64,000 nt of DNA from Desulfocapsaceae bacterium (GCA_031292275.1 JARLHL010000017.1:1-64000); one strand, 5' to 3'; shown: positions 10,451 to 20,073, counted from the first letter of the stretch. The notes: a model not told the origin generated them from the letters alone. A program made the numbers and translations.

Positions 10451-10759
10451 TTATGCAGGTTCCATGGAGCACAGGAGAGGGAAGTGATTGCTCCTGGCCA
10501 TCTCATGAACGACTGCTATTTTGGTTTCGCATATTTCCCGGGTATACACCCCGGCCACCCCGATGCCTTCATTGTGAACACTCAACATGATCCGGGTGGC
10601 CTCAACTGTTGATTTATTGAAAATATTCTCCAGAATCGACACCACAAATTCCATGGAGGTATAGTCATCATTATGCAGAAGGACCTTAAAAAGCGAGGGT
10701 TCTTTCGTATCAGTCCGCTCTTGGGTGAATACCGATCCTTCATATTTTGGATTGCTCAT
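10451..10759 (-). CDS. clpS: ATP-dependent Clp protease adaptor ClpS
   Basis: 102 residues. ClpS binds the ClpA N-domain and delivers N-degron substrates. Seen: the flexible N-terminal tail, then FKVLLHNDDYTSMEFVV (the conserved L-x-N-D-x-x-T/x-M-x-F-V motif that forms the N-degron pocket), VHNEGIGVAGVYT, and a C-terminal ETKIAVVHEMAR. It is the first gene of the clpS-clpA unit. The ribosome binding site before 10759 is weak. Length is typical (100-110). Confidence 0.95.
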   Translation of the reverse strand: MSNPKYEGSVFTQERTDTKEPSLFKVLLHNDDYTSMEFVVSILENIFNKSTVEATRIMLSVHNEGIGVAGVYTREICETKIAVVHEMARSNHFPLLCSMEPA

Positions 10760-11022
10760 AGTTAAAAATCTAAAGAAGTTTGCATCCTGTTCGGCATTGC
10801 CTGACTTAAAGGTAAAATAGTTACGAACTTTTCATTTTCAATGTCAGTGAGGTGCTAAAATACGTGCGGGCATTGAAGTCCTCTGTTACCGTCTAAAAAA
10901 TCTCCTGCCACAGTTCAGCTGCCGGCTTCCTCGTAATCCTGCGACGGGTCCGGCCGACAGGCCCGCCCAGCGTACTGGCGAGGGTGAGCCGGTTCTATAA
11001 ATCGCAGCCCTCTGCCTAAGGC

Positions 11023-12402
11023 TCAGGCCCTCCCGGAGAGAGTCTGCATTCCGGAAGTGCCCCTCCGGAGCAGGGAGAGAAAAAGCTCATCGAGGACAAT
11101 ATGCTGCGGCAGAGGCGATCCCTTGAGCCGAAACTCCGCGTCCAGCAGGAGTTGCAGCCATTTTTTCAGATCAGGACAGGAATATTCGGCGGCCTTGGTA
11201 AAGCTCATATACAAGGCGTAGGGATGGCCTTTCAATAGATCGGTCCATTCCCCCATCTCCTTTAGGGCCGGAAGGTAGGTCCCCTGAAACTGCTGGACGC
11301 TCATGCCCTGATGCCAGACCGGAAGGGAACGGAGCTGCAGCGAGCGAAATATCAGGAGCTTGCGCAGATAGTTCCGCATGGTCGCCAGGATGGCCAGACC
11401 ATGGGTGCCATTCTCCAGCAGATGATGCAGGATGACAAGGGTCCTGGCGGTCTGCCGTTTGCCGAAAGAGTCGGTCAATTCAAAGAGGGCGTCCTCCCGG
11501 CTCCGCCCCACCATCTGCTCCAGATCGTCGCAGGTTATCAACGGCCGGTCCTCGGTGTAGAGGGCCAGTTTTTCCGTCTCCATAACGACCGCCACCGGAT
11601 GGAAGCCCACCCTCTCAAGAAAGAGGTTCATCGCCCTAGGCTCTATCTTTTTCCTGAATCCGGCCAGGGTCTTCTGGATCATCTCCAGAAGGACGTCTTT
11701 CTGCACCTTCTGGGCGGCGGCACTGCTGCCCGCCTCGACGGAGCAGTCGACTATCATGCCATGTTCCTTGATATGGGCGAAAAGGCGTTTGCGTTTGTCA
11801 ACGGTTTCAGCGCTCAGGATCAGCAGATTCTGGCCGGGCAGCCCCCGGCTCAGAGCCTCCATGTATCGCTCTGCCAGATTGGCACCACCTCCCTTCTTCG
11901 CGGTCCGCGGGCCGGCTTCCCGCACCAGTGTATCTGCCCAGGCGAGATCTCCCGCCGGCCTGGTGATGCCGAAGAGAGTCTGCCACTGGTTGGCGCCAAG
12001 GGCCGAGAACGGTTCTGAGACCGAAGCCAGGCTCAGCATATTCTGCAGATAGCGGAGGGCCTGGGCAGGGTGGCCGGCGCTAAACTCCTGGACAGCCCTG
12101 TCCCAGAGACCGCCGCCCATCTCCTTTGACTGAAAGAGACGGCTGTCTGTTACCCGGTAGATCTGCATTCCGGGCAGAAGACTGAAACTCATCAATCTGG
12201 CCAAGGTCTGCCCGGCATCCTCCTGATCGCCATCGATAGGATGGACCGCACCGGCCTTCCCCTGCAGCAGGGCCTGCTCCAGAAGATCGGCAGACTCCCG
12301 GCAGAGGTACCGTTCTCCGAAGAAAAGATAGCATTGCACGTTTTTTCCCTGCCGCACCGCATCGAGGACGGTGGTCAGATCACTGCGTTTTATAAGGGCC
12401 AT
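11023..12402 (-). CDS. holA: DNA polymerase III delta subunit (clamp-loader)
   Basis: About 459 residues from the ATG at 12402; the frame is open to a GTG at 12444. I prefer the inner start because family members begin about 20 residues before the YLFFGERYL strand seen here. Delta opens the beta sliding clamp in the clamp-loader complex. Recognisable parts: QCYLFFGERYLCRE near the N-terminus, the acidic segment DLEQMVGRSREDALFELTD, and the helical C-terminal collar domain with ATMRNYLRKLL. It is longer than typical HolA (about 340), mainly through an insertion around residues 90-190 of low similarity. It is transcribed alone on the minus strand, 260 bases before clpS. Confidence 0.85.
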   Translation of the reverse strand: MALIKRSDLTTVLDAVRQGKNVQCYLFFGERYLCRESADLLEQALLQGKAGAVHPIDGDQEDAGQTLARLMSFSLLPGMQIYRVTDSRLFQSKEMGGGLWDRAVQEFSAGHPAQALRYLQNMLSLASVSEPFSALGANQWQTLFGITRPAGDLAWADTLVREAGPRTAKKGGGANLAERYMEALSRGLPGQNLLILSAETVDKRKRLFAHIKEHGMIVDCSVEAGSSAAAQKVQKDVLLEMIQKTLAGFRKKIEPRAMNLFLERVGFHPVAVVMETEKLALYTEDRPLITCDDLEQMVGRSREDALFELTDSFGKRQTARTLVILHHLLENGTHGLAILATMRNYLRKLLIFRSLQLRSLPVWHQGMSVQQFQGTYLPALKEMGEWTDLLKGHPYALYMSFTKAAEYSCPDLKKWLQLLLDAEFRLKGSPLPQHIVLDELFLSLLRRGTSGMQTLSGRA

Positions 12403-13001
12403 CGCTGCTTCACTGTATACGGTTTTCTTGCCTGGCGTCATCACCTGAAGTCATCTTACCTGTATTTATCATGATATCGAGACTTTTTCCAAAATTTTTT
12501 ACCCGGACCCGCTCTGCAGAGAGGCACAGGCACATGAAAGGACTAAACGGGATTTTATCTGATTCCCCCCGATGTCCCTGCAGACATGGACGAGAAGGTC
12601 GTTTGGGCCTCATAAAACAAAGGGCGGTCTGGATGGTGTTGGCAGATACCCTGGGCGGACCGGATTATTTTACCTGTCAGTCAAAACCCCAGATCCGCAG
12701 CCCGGAATCGGGTATGGCGACAAGATCAAGACAAGATATTATTATATTTAAGTAATTTAATTTTCATCAACCTCATTGTCTGATCTTCCTGCTTCAGCAG
12801 TATTTCGGGAATTTCCGAAAAACCATCTTTTTTTCGCAACTTTAAAAAAATACTTATTATTTTTAGGGTGTTAAGTGTAGAATATAAGGACATCCCGTCC
12901 GTGCGGGCACACCCCTGCCTGCAGGCGGGGGGCAATCCGGTTGTATACCGAAGGTTCCTCCAACAGAAGAGAGAAGACCATTCTTTAAAAAGCGGGTCCC
13001 G
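12403..13001. other. Divergent intergenic region between holA and a fapA-like gene
   Basis: About 600 bases with no credible gene. At 12907-12935 there is a GC-rich hairpin-like stretch (CCCCTGCCTGCAGGCGGGG) that could be a small dispersed palindromic repeat; it has no T-run and is unlikely to be a terminator. AT-rich sequence at 12735-12880 is suitable for promoters. Nothing else recognised. Confidence 0.4.
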
Positions 13002-14657
13002 ATGGAAATTCATTTTCTTTCAGAAACAGTCAGCATTCAGGACGGAGAGGAGACGCGGGATTTTGAAATCGCCCAACTCGTCCGGCCCGGTCAGCTCCTG
13101 CTCTCTGATACTGATCAGGATACAGGTCAGGGAAAAATATCTCTGAAAAGTCCGGTCCGTTTTCTGGCCGGTGCGAATTGCGAGATCGCTGAAGGCGGTC
13201 GCTCCCTTCTCTCCACGGCCACAGGATATCCGCATCTGGATCTGAAGGACGAAGAGGACGAGCAGACGGCCTCAGTCACCGTCACCCCGCTGATAAGCAT
13301 TTCCGAGGATGGGATGAAGGCATGTCTGACACTGCATCCGCCCGTGGGCGACGCCCCTGCCCTGCTGCTCGAAGACCTACTCCGCCTGCTCAGGGAAGCA
13401 GGAGTCGTATACGGGATTGACCACCGCTCCCTGGAAAAGACCAGCCAAAAGGTCACCGCCGAACGGCGGCCTGTTATACAGCAGGTCGTGGCCCGCGGCA
13501 TGCACCCCGTTGATGGTCTTGATGCCTACCTGCGCATGGAGATCGAGACAGGGACCCTGCCTGGAAAAATCAGGGGGGACGGGAGCATTGATTTCAGAGA
13601 GCGCCGGATGTTTGTCAGCGTGGAGGAGGGACAACTCATCGCCACAAAGATCAAAGAAACTGCCGGGATCCCAGGCAGGACTGTCCTTGGACAGGATATT
13701 TCCCAGAAGACAGGCAAAGACATAGTGGTCAGGGTAACCGAAGATGCCATCTACAACGAAACATCCAAAACAGTTCGAGCTGCCAAGGCCGGGGTGGTGT
13801 CCATCGTCAAAGACAGCATCATCAAGGTCTCGTCCAAACAAACAGTCTCCGGAGATGTCGATTTCAGCACCGGAAATATCTATTCGAAAAACGCCATTGA
13901 GGTGAGCGGTTCCGTCAAATCCGATTTTGTCATTGCGGTTCGCGGGGATGTATTCATCGGCGGCGATGTGCAGTCAGCCACCATCAGCTCCCATGGCAAT
14001 CTGGTGGTCAGGGGGGGAATTGTCGGATCTGCGTCAACCATCACGATCCGGGGCGATGCGGACATCAACTTCATCGAAAACGGAACCCTCCATGCCGGCG
14101 GCAATGTGATAATCAGAAAAAGTGCCTATTACAGCACCATTGTTGCCGATGGAAATATAGTTGGTGATCAGAAAACCAAGATCCTGGGCGGTATGCTGAT
14201 CTGCAGCGGCTCTCTGACAGTCGGTGACATCGGCTCAGGCAGCGCCCATCCCGCCACGATTACTGTGGGAACCGACGTGAAACGCTACCAGCATTATCAG
14301 GAACTGCACAGGAAGGTCATTGAACTGCAGGATGATACAGCCCACTGGCTGTATCGGTACGGAGCTGAGGCCGAGAAAACGACCAAGATGATTGATTGGG
14401 AAAAGGAACTGGCGAAAGCGCAGGAAGAACTCTCGCAGCTGAACCTCATCCCGGGTTCCCCAGTCAATTCAGCCTCCGATGATTTCACCATTGACGATGA
14501 TGCCGAGATCATCGTCTACGGCTGGATTTTTGCTGGGACCCGCTTACGCATCGGCAACTGCATCAGGACGATTACGATCAATCAGAACAAAAAGAAATAT
14601 GCAATCGATAAAATAATGAATGTAATAGCGGAAAGCCCCCTTGATCATCAGGCTTGA
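13002..14657 (+). CDS. FapA/DUF342 family protein (first copy)
   Basis: 551 residues. The arrangement follows the FapA family: an N-terminal variable part with a YGIDHRSL region (about 145), a middle segment with SIDFRERRMFVSVEEGQ, then a long run of repeated beta strands (about 270-440) of the type VSGSVKSDFVIAVRGDV that form a right-handed parallel helix, then a coiled-coil arm (about 435-490), and a final TRLRIGNCI strand. FapA-like proteins occur in flagellated bacteria and in many deltaproteobacteria and have been linked to polar localisation of flagellar regulators in Vibrio. No flagellar genes are near, so the role here is open. A paralogue sits at 49964-51664 with the same IDFRERR and QxIATKI core. 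It is followed 76 bases downstream by a CBS protein on the same strand. Confidence 0.85.
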   Translation: MEIHFLSETVSIQDGEETRDFEIAQLVRPGQLLLSDTDQDTGQGKISLKSPVRFLAGANCEIAEGGRSLLSTATGYPHLDLKDEEDEQTASVTVTPLISISEDGMKACLTLHPPVGDAPALLLEDLLRLLREAGVVYGIDHRSLEKTSQKVTAERRPVIQQVVARGMHPVDGLDAYLRMEIETGTLPGKIRGDGSIDFRERRMFVSVEEGQLIATKIKETAGIPGRTVLGQDISQKTGKDIVVRVTEDAIYNETSKTVRAAKAGVVSIVKDSIIKVSSKQTVSGDVDFSTGNIYSKNAIEVSGSVKSDFVIAVRGDVFIGGDVQSATISSHGNLVVRGGIVGSASTITIRGDADINFIENGTLHAGGNVIIRKSAYYSTIVADGNIVGDQKTKILGGMLICSGSLTVGDIGSGSAHPATITVGTDVKRYQHYQELHRKVIELQDDTAHWLYRYGAEAEKTTKMIDWEKELAKAQEELSQLNLIPGSPVNSASDDFTIDDDAEIIVYGWIFAGTRLRIGNCIRTITINQNKKKYAIDKIMNVIAESPLDHQA

Positions 14658-14733
14658 TTGGACTGTGGAGCAGGAAGCGGATGCAGACCATGCATTCTTC
14701 AACGGATAATCTCTACGGAGAGAAGACAATACC

Positions 14734-15381
14734 ATGTTTGTAAAGCTATGGATGAAGGAAAACCCGGTAACCGTCGGGCCGCTCCAGACTATCGCAGAAG
14801 CCATCGAAATTATGAGTCAATTCGGAATTCGAAGACTCCCGGTGCTGGACAACGACAAGACGCTCATCGGGATCATTACCCGCGAAGACATCATCAAGGC
14901 CATCCCCATGCAGACCGATCAGGACGATGCCGGCACTAACAGCCAGAGCCCGGTAGCCGCCCATATGACCTCCAGTCCCGTCACCACGGACCCCATGGAG
15001 CCTCTGGAGATGGCCGCCAATACCATGCGCAAGAATAAAATCGGCAGCCTGCCCGTGGTGAACGCCAACGGCACCCTCATCGGTATTATAACCGAGGCGG
15101 ATATCGGCCGGGCCCTCATGGATATCCTGGGAGTCGGAAAAGGGGGCGCCAGGATCGAGCTGCAGACAGGGAAAACAGCAAGAGAACTTTATGAGACCTT
15201 TGAGATATTTAAGGATTTTGATATGACCGTCAGTTCAGTTGCCGTCTATCCTGATTTCAGCGAGACCCAGCAGCTCCTGACCATTCGCGTCCAGGGAGAC
15301 GATCTGGACGCTATGCTTGATGCCCTCTGGAAATCAGGCTGCAAGGTTCATCGGATCATGATCAATGATGAGGACCGATAA
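14734..15381 (+). CDS. CBS-pair protein with ACT-like C-terminal domain (AcuB-like)
   Basis: 215 residues. Two CBS motifs are clear: residues ~1-60 (NPVTVGPLQTIAEAIEIM ... GIRRLPVLDNDKTLIGIIT) and ~75-130 (SSPVTTDPMEPLEMAANTM ... IGSLPVVNANGTLIGIIT). The remaining ~75 residues resemble an ACT-type regulatory fold (VSSVAVYPDFSETQQLLTI ... CKVHRIM). CBS pairs bind adenine nucleotides such as AMP, ATP or SAM. This arrangement is often annotated AcuB after the Bacillus acetoin gene, but no acetoin genes are here, so the actual role is unknown. It lies 76 bases behind the fapA-like gene and may be co-transcribed. Confidence 0.85.
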   Translation: MFVKLWMKENPVTVGPLQTIAEAIEIMSQFGIRRLPVLDNDKTLIGIITREDIIKAIPMQTDQDDAGTNSQSPVAAHMTSSPVTTDPMEPLEMAANTMRKNKIGSLPVVNANGTLIGIITEADIGRALMDILGVGKGGARIELQTGKTARELYETFEIFKDFDMTVSSVAVYPDFSETQQLLTIRVQGDDLDAMLDALWKSGCKVHRIMINDEDR

Positions 15382-15507
15382 ATTGCAGGCTGCCGATATC
15401 CCCTGCAGCAGATAGTGTTTTTCTCCTATCCTGCCGCCATGCAGGTAGCGGGTCAGGAGGAAAAACAATGCACATGTCATGAACAATCTTCAACACTGTC
15501 CGGCAGA

Positions 15508-16569
15508 TTACAGCCAAAGAAATCCGAAATAGACGGTTATAGGCAGTCCATCAATTTGAAATTCCTGAGGAAGCGGGGAGGATACGGCAATATCCACCTC
15601 TATTGTCTGTTTTGCCTCATAAAGGGAGTCTGAGAGTTCTGCGGGGATAGGCTTCGCCGTTTCCGGATCTGACGCGACATATCCGGTTAAAATTTTATGT
15701 CCTGGGAGCTTTAGCGTCACTTGCCTGCCTTTCTTGACATAATTAATGTTTGCAGGATCTACATAAGCCTTAAGGGAATAAGCCTTAAGGGAAGGAGTTT
15801 GGGAGACGACAAGCCTGGCGACACGCGCCCCCTTGGCAATACTCTGATTTTCCTCAACAAAAACAGAAGAGACCAAACCGGAAACCGGGCTTTTGAATTC
15901 AAGTTTCGAGCGTTTTTCTTCTACGAGTTCTATTTCGGTAGTTACTCGTGTAATGCTTGACTCAAGGACGGGATCGGCACCAGCCGCTCTTGTCGGTCCT
16001 GCATATTCGCGTCTTGCATGTAAAAGCTCAACTTGCGCCTGGTTATACTGACCTAGAGCAAGATCCAGTTCCGCAGCCGTTGCCGCTCCTTCTGAAAAAA
16101 GATGCCTCACCTCGCCGAGATGAACCAAGCGGCGATCGCACACTGCCTGGGCCATTTTGATATTCTCTTTGAGGAGATCATCGGGCGGCTTTTCCCGCTT
16201 CTTTTGCATCAGCTCTTCGAGCTGAGATCGCAAAATCGAGGCTTGCCCCTCCAGAGCCGGATCCGAAATTGTCACGACCACGAAACCGGCCGTTATGGTA
16301 TCGCCAGGTTTTACATTTATTTTTGCAATCGACCCAGTTTCCGGGCAATTCAGGTCGACTTTCTGCAAGGAGACGACTCCGGGGGCCGAAATAAAAATGG
16401 AGGACAGGATTATCTTGATGAGAAAAAAAAGCAAAGGGCTCGCTGTTATTATAACCACAGCATACCACTTCCACGCGGCCAGGGCTCTCTTGCCTGACGC
16501 GTAAGGGACTTTCATCCCTCCCTCATACGAAGGATTCTCTTTTTTTGTACCGTCGAAATTTATCTTCAC
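15508..16569 (-). CDS. HlyD-type periplasmic adaptor (membrane fusion protein)
   Basis: About 353 residues. The TolC/glycosidase stop overlaps a TTG at 16575; a GTG at 16569 with AGGG eight bases upstream is an equally good start, and I use that. After a short cytoplasmic tail there is one membrane helix (about 34-60), then a half biotinyl-lipoyl domain (GSIAKINVKPGDTITAG), a helical hairpin (about 105-195), the second lipoyl half (FKSPVSGLVSSVFVEENQ) and a beta-barrel domain (QVTLKLPGHKILTGYV). HlyD-type adaptors bridge an inner-membrane partner to a TolC-type tube. With a GT2 synthase and a TolC-like gene in the same operon, the likely cargo is a polysaccharide. The hairpin is short, so the adaptor may not span the whole periplasm. 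A 15-base direct repeat encodes SLKAYSLKAY. Confidence 0.85.
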   Translation of the reverse strand: MKINFDGTKKENPSYEGGMKVPYASGKRALAAWKWYAVVIITASPLLFFLIKIILSSIFISAPGVVSLQKVDLNCPETGSIAKINVKPGDTITAGFVVVTISDPALEGQASILRSQLEELMQKKREKPPDDLLKENIKMAQAVCDRRLVHLGEVRHLFSEGAATAAELDLALGQYNQAQVELLHARREYAGPTRAAGADPVLESSITRVTTEIELVEEKRSKLEFKSPVSGLVSSVFVEENQSIAKGARVARLVVSQTPSLKAYSLKAYVDPANINYVKKGRQVTLKLPGHKILTGYVASDPETAKPIPAELSDSLYEAKQTIEVDIAVSSPLPQEFQIDGLPITVYFGFLWL

Positions 16570-16571
16570 GT

Positions 16572-18740
16572 TCAATGCCCTTTATGCAGGTCTTCCCAGG
16601 ATTGAATGATTATCGAAGTGAAATTATCACAATGTATTGAGTCCTGAAGCTGTTCCATATTCTGCAGGAAGACGGTCTTACCCAGAGTAAAATAGCTTTC
16701 CTCCCGGGGGGCCGAACGTTCAAAACTTTGGGATACCGAGATTGGAAGCAAAGGGTATTGATTCATTATCGCCTCTGCTCTTCGCGACACCACCTGCAAG
16801 TCGGATGAGTATATCATGAGCGCGACCTCAGCAATCCCCAGTTTTTCAAGCTCACAGCCAAAACAGGTGCCAGTGAGCTTTTCATCAAAATATCGAGGAT
16901 GAACTGAAATCCCCAGGGGCCAGCTGCTTTTGGCCAGGACCGCTTTCAGGGTATCTAGAAGATATCTGGTCATTATTTTATGGTCATCGAGTTTCTTTAA
17001 CTGATCCGGCTCAATGTCGAGATGAAGGCCATGAAATTCAAGCCCACGCAACGAATTGATTATATCAAGCAGTTCCCCTCTTCTTTCAGGTAAAATCCAG
17101 GAAGGATCGCCGAGAAGCACTTCAACCAGGATTCCGTTGCCACTTGCAGTTTCGATCAGTCGCGCAATCGACGCCTTGAGTGCTCCCGTGCGAATCTGTT
17201 CTATCTGAGGCCCGTCAAAAGAGACGAGTATCCTGTCAATTCGATTATCTTTCAGACTTTTGAAGAACTTCCCCAGGTCCTTATCCAGGATATCCCGGCT
17301 ATTCCAAAGATAAACGCCGAAGCCGCCGACTCTCCTTTCCGGCGCCGGCGCCGCTTTCAGGCCTGCCGCGTTTACTTCTTCAAATTCTTTCGCGTGCGGA
17401 GAAAACAGGGTGGAAGAAATCCACCTTTTCCGCATATCATATCCCGGCAGATTCTCGGAGGTAAAGTTCCTGACTTCAGGCTGGTCAGCGTGCTCTTCCG
17501 CAACCATAAGGAGGTCTGCACATGCCTTAAGGGCCGAGGCCTCCGCGTCAAGGGCTTCAATTGCTCCACTGAACAGGGCATATCGCGCCTGGGTGTATTT
17601 TTCAAAAATATCACCCTGAAGATATTTAAGCCTCAATCTCGCCTCACGGAGGCTTTCGTAGGCCGCCCCAAGACGTCGATCCGCAAAGGCAAGACTCTCA
17701 AGCGAGGCCTGATATGTAGAGCGGAATCCAGAAAAATCATTCAGGATCTCGCTTCTGATCTTTTGTAGAGACAACTGGGATTTTTTCCTCTCCAGCTGTG
17801 CCGATTCCTCTGCAGCACGGTTTGAGGCAATAAAATCAAGCGGAGCCTTTACATTAAAGGTGATTGTGGCTCCGTTGCCAAATTGGCCGGGACTATCTTT
17901 TTCAGAAGCATAGGCAAGGTCAATACTTGACTCAAAACCGGACCATTTTGTTTTATTCAAGATTTCATTATTCTTTGCAACAATCCTCTCCAGTATTTCC
18001 AACTCGGGATTATAAACCCCGGGCGACTCCTCCATCCTCCCGGCGTTCATCTCGGGACTGGGGAGACTCAGGCTCTCCCGGGAGGCCTTATCAGGAGTCA
18101 AACCGGTCAGCCCGCTTATTCTCCTGGTGGCCTTCTCCATGCTCATTACAGAATTGGCCGCCTCCCGTCTTGCCCGATCAAAAAAACTCATAAATTCCTG
18201 AAAATCCGCATTCAGGAGCATGCCCGAATGAATCCTCTCTTCCAGAACGGACGATATATAATCCTCATCTTTCAAAAATGCCTGAGCCAGCTCAAGCTTT
18301 CTTGCGGAAAACCAGAATTCTATGTATTCCTTTCTGAGTGACGCCAGTGCAGTCTTTTTATAAATTTCCAGATTATACTTTTTGTCAAGGATGGCCCTTT
18401 CACTTTTCAATATACCCGCCTGTTCCTGCCATCTTGAACCCAAAACCGGCATTGTCAGGGCCACCCGGTTAAAGAGTTTTTCGTAATAGATCATGTCCGG
18501 AGATGTCAGGGACACCGGTTCGTGGCTCCATCCATATCCCACGCCGCCGGAAATTTTCATCCCGCTGTCCGCTCTTGCCTTTTCTTTCACCAGCACACCA
18601 GCCGCAATTTCCAGACCGAGCATCTGCGCATCGTCCGAAAGGTTGATACGTTTTTCAAGCTCTGCGAGGCTTGCTGACAAACAGCGACCGGTAGGAATGA
18701 GCACCAGGACCAATAAGAAATATGAGAGTATTTTTTTCAC
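16572..18740 (-). CDS. TolC-family outer-membrane protein fused to a glycosidase-like TIM barrel
   Basis: 722 residues from a GTG at 18740, three bases past the glycosyltransferase stop. Residues 1-24 are a signal peptide. Residues ~25-420 are a TolC-type outer-membrane factor: long helices with two repeats, and strand-forming segments at ~60-98 (MKISGGVGYGW) and ~270-305 (ATITFNVKAPLDF) that would build the beta barrel. After a linker, residues ~470-722 look like a (beta/alpha)8 glycoside-hydrolase-like domain: GGFGVYLWN, then RILVSFDG, VEVLLGDPSWIL, GLHLDIEPD (571-579, the D-x-E-type strand used by GH18-like and related barrels), WPLGISVHPRY, ALMIYSSD and IIIQSWED. I know of no common protein with this fusion. 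Most likely it forms an export channel carrying its own polymer-processing enzyme at the periplasmic or surface side. Substrate and activity are not visible from sequence. Confidence 0.8.
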   Translation of the reverse strand: MKKILSYFLLVLVLIPTGRCLSASLAELEKRINLSDDAQMLGLEIAAGVLVKEKARADSGMKISGGVGYGWSHEPVSLTSPDMIYYEKLFNRVALTMPVLGSRWQEQAGILKSERAILDKKYNLEIYKKTALASLRKEYIEFWFSARKLELAQAFLKDEDYISSVLEERIHSGMLLNADFQEFMSFFDRARREAANSVMSMEKATRRISGLTGLTPDKASRESLSLPSPEMNAGRMEESPGVYNPELEILERIVAKNNEILNKTKWSGFESSIDLAYASEKDSPGQFGNGATITFNVKAPLDFIASNRAAEESAQLERKKSQLSLQKIRSEILNDFSGFRSTYQASLESLAFADRRLGAAYESLREARLRLKYLQGDIFEKYTQARYALFSGAIEALDAEASALKACADLLMVAEEHADQPEVRNFTSENLPGYDMRKRWISSTLFSPHAKEFEEVNAAGLKAAPAPERRVGGFGVYLWNSRDILDKDLGKFFKSLKDNRIDRILVSFDGPQIEQIRTGALKASIARLIETASGNGILVEVLLGDPSWILPERRGELLDIINSLRGLEFHGLHLDIEPDQLKKLDDHKIMTRYLLDTLKAVLAKSSWPLGISVHPRYFDEKLTGTCFGCELEKLGIAEVALMIYSSDLQVVSRRAEAIMNQYPLLPISVSQSFERSAPREESYFTLGKTVFLQNMEQLQDSIHCDNFTSIIIQSWEDLHKGH

Positions 18741-18741
18741 G

Positions 18742-20073
18742 TTAAAATTTTGATTTTTTCAAGACCCACCATGGAGCCATACTTGAGTCCAAATGCGATC
18801 GCGTTATGAATTCCCACATTATTGCAAACCCATTTACCAATCTGATAAAGAACAGATAAAGCCCAAAAATGGGGAGTACCGGCAAAAGTTTCAGATCCTC
18901 CTTCGCTCTTTCCGATACCAGAAGGACAAAGGCAAAATAGAAGACTGTGCTCACAAAAAGGTAAAACACATAAACTATTGAAAATATAAATATTATCTTA
19001 TGTATACTATACACAAAACATATATATGACATATATACTATGATGAGCAGTGGCATAAAAACCTGAAACATGAGCCCTGTCCAGAGTTGGAGTATATAAT
19101 TCCCAAGTCCCATGAGCCGGATATCGAACGTCTTTGAATGCTTCCTAAAATACAGATAATACAAGTCTCCGTCCCATCGCAGCCTCTGCCTGAACAGTCC
19201 CAATACTGTCTCCGGAACCTCTGTGTGGCCAATCGCCTCAGGATCAAAGACAATTTTCAATGCCGGATATCTCCCGAAATAATTCTTTATCCGCAGGGTT
19301 ATATCGAGGTCTTCAGCTGTCCCTGAACTCCAGCCGGAGATTATCTCCAGAAATGATTTTCGGAATATTCCGAAGGCACCCGAGATATTGTTGACCACAT
19401 TAAATTCACTGAGCCCCGTCTTCGAGGCGTGAATGGACATCATGTATTCGAGGGCCTGAATTCTGGTCAGCAGATTCTTCCTGGCATTCATGACCCTGAG
19501 TGCCCCTGCGACACCCACAACGTTTTTATCACTGAAGTGCCTTGCCGCTTTTGCCACCATATCGTTGTCAAAGGAGGTATCCCCGTCCAGGGCCATTACT
19601 ATTTCTCCCGAGGCAACCGCAAGGCCGGCATTCAGAGATGACACCCTCCCTCCTCTCTGCCATTTCGGCAGCACAACTACCCGTCTGTTGGGCATGGAAC
19701 GTGCGTATGCGGCCATTTTCATGACCGCGTTGTATGTCTCAATATTGGCGGAAGCCCCGTCGACCACGGGTATGATCTCGATAAAACCGCTATACAGCTG
19801 CTCAGCGAGACATCGGACAGTAGCAGCCGCCCCCTGACCTTCGGAATAACAGGTTACGATGCATGAGACCGCGGGGGAAACCGGGCTGCTATATGGCCTG
19901 CTTCCAATCTTTCTCAGATAGTATTTTGAAATACCCGCGAGTATAAAGGCATACACAGGTATTTCCAGAAATATCACAAAGGGTATAAAGGTAACGATGA
20001 GACTCCAGACCTGCGGCGCAAATGGATCTCTCAAGAAGATTATGATATATTTTAAAATCATGCTGCCAGTCAT
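18742..20073 (-). CDS. Processive family-2 glycosyltransferase (polysaccharide synthase)
   Basis: 443 residues, GGAGG seven bases before the ATG. Two N-terminal membrane segments (about 5-50) precede a GT-A domain with all catalytic marks of processive inverting synthases: VVDGAS (Asp105), ALDGDT (D163-x-D165), TAED (254-255, base) and RQRLRW (295-300, the Q/RxxRW motif). Three to four membrane helices follow (about 320-420). This is the layout of PgaC, HasA and BcsA-type enzymes that make a beta-linked polymer and push it through the inner membrane. There is no PilZ domain or BcsB/PgaD partner. The neighbouring TolC-like and HlyD-like genes would complete the envelope path. Sugar specificity cannot be read; PgaC-like (beta-1,6-GlcNAc) is one option. 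Confidence 0.88.
   Translation of the reverse strand: MTGSMILKYIIIFLRDPFAPQVWSLIVTFIPFVIFLEIPVYAFILAGISKYYLRKIGSRPYSSPVSPAVSCIVTCYSEGQGAAATVRCLAEQLYSGFIEIIPVVDGASANIETYNAVMKMAAYARSMPNRRVVVLPKWQRGGRVSSLNAGLAVASGEIVMALDGDTSFDNDMVAKAARHFSDKNVVGVAGALRVMNARKNLLTRIQALEYMMSIHASKTGLSEFNVVNNISGAFGIFRKSFLEIISGWSSGTAEDLDITLRIKNYFGRYPALKIVFDPEAIGHTEVPETVLGLFRQRLRWDGDLYYLYFRKHSKTFDIRLMGLGNYILQLWTGLMFQVFMPLLIIVYMSYICFVYSIHKIIFIFSIVYVFYLFVSTVFYFAFVLLVSERAKEDLKLLPVLPIFGLYLFFIRLVNGFAIMWEFITRSHLDSSMAPWWVLKKSKF

Noticed and set aside
15417-15466. Imperfect hairpin GTTTTTCTCCT ... AGGAGGAAAAAC between the converging CBS and HlyD genes
   Set aside because: The T-run lies before the stem, and A's follow it on both strands, so it does not fit an intrinsic terminator; left out of the feature list.
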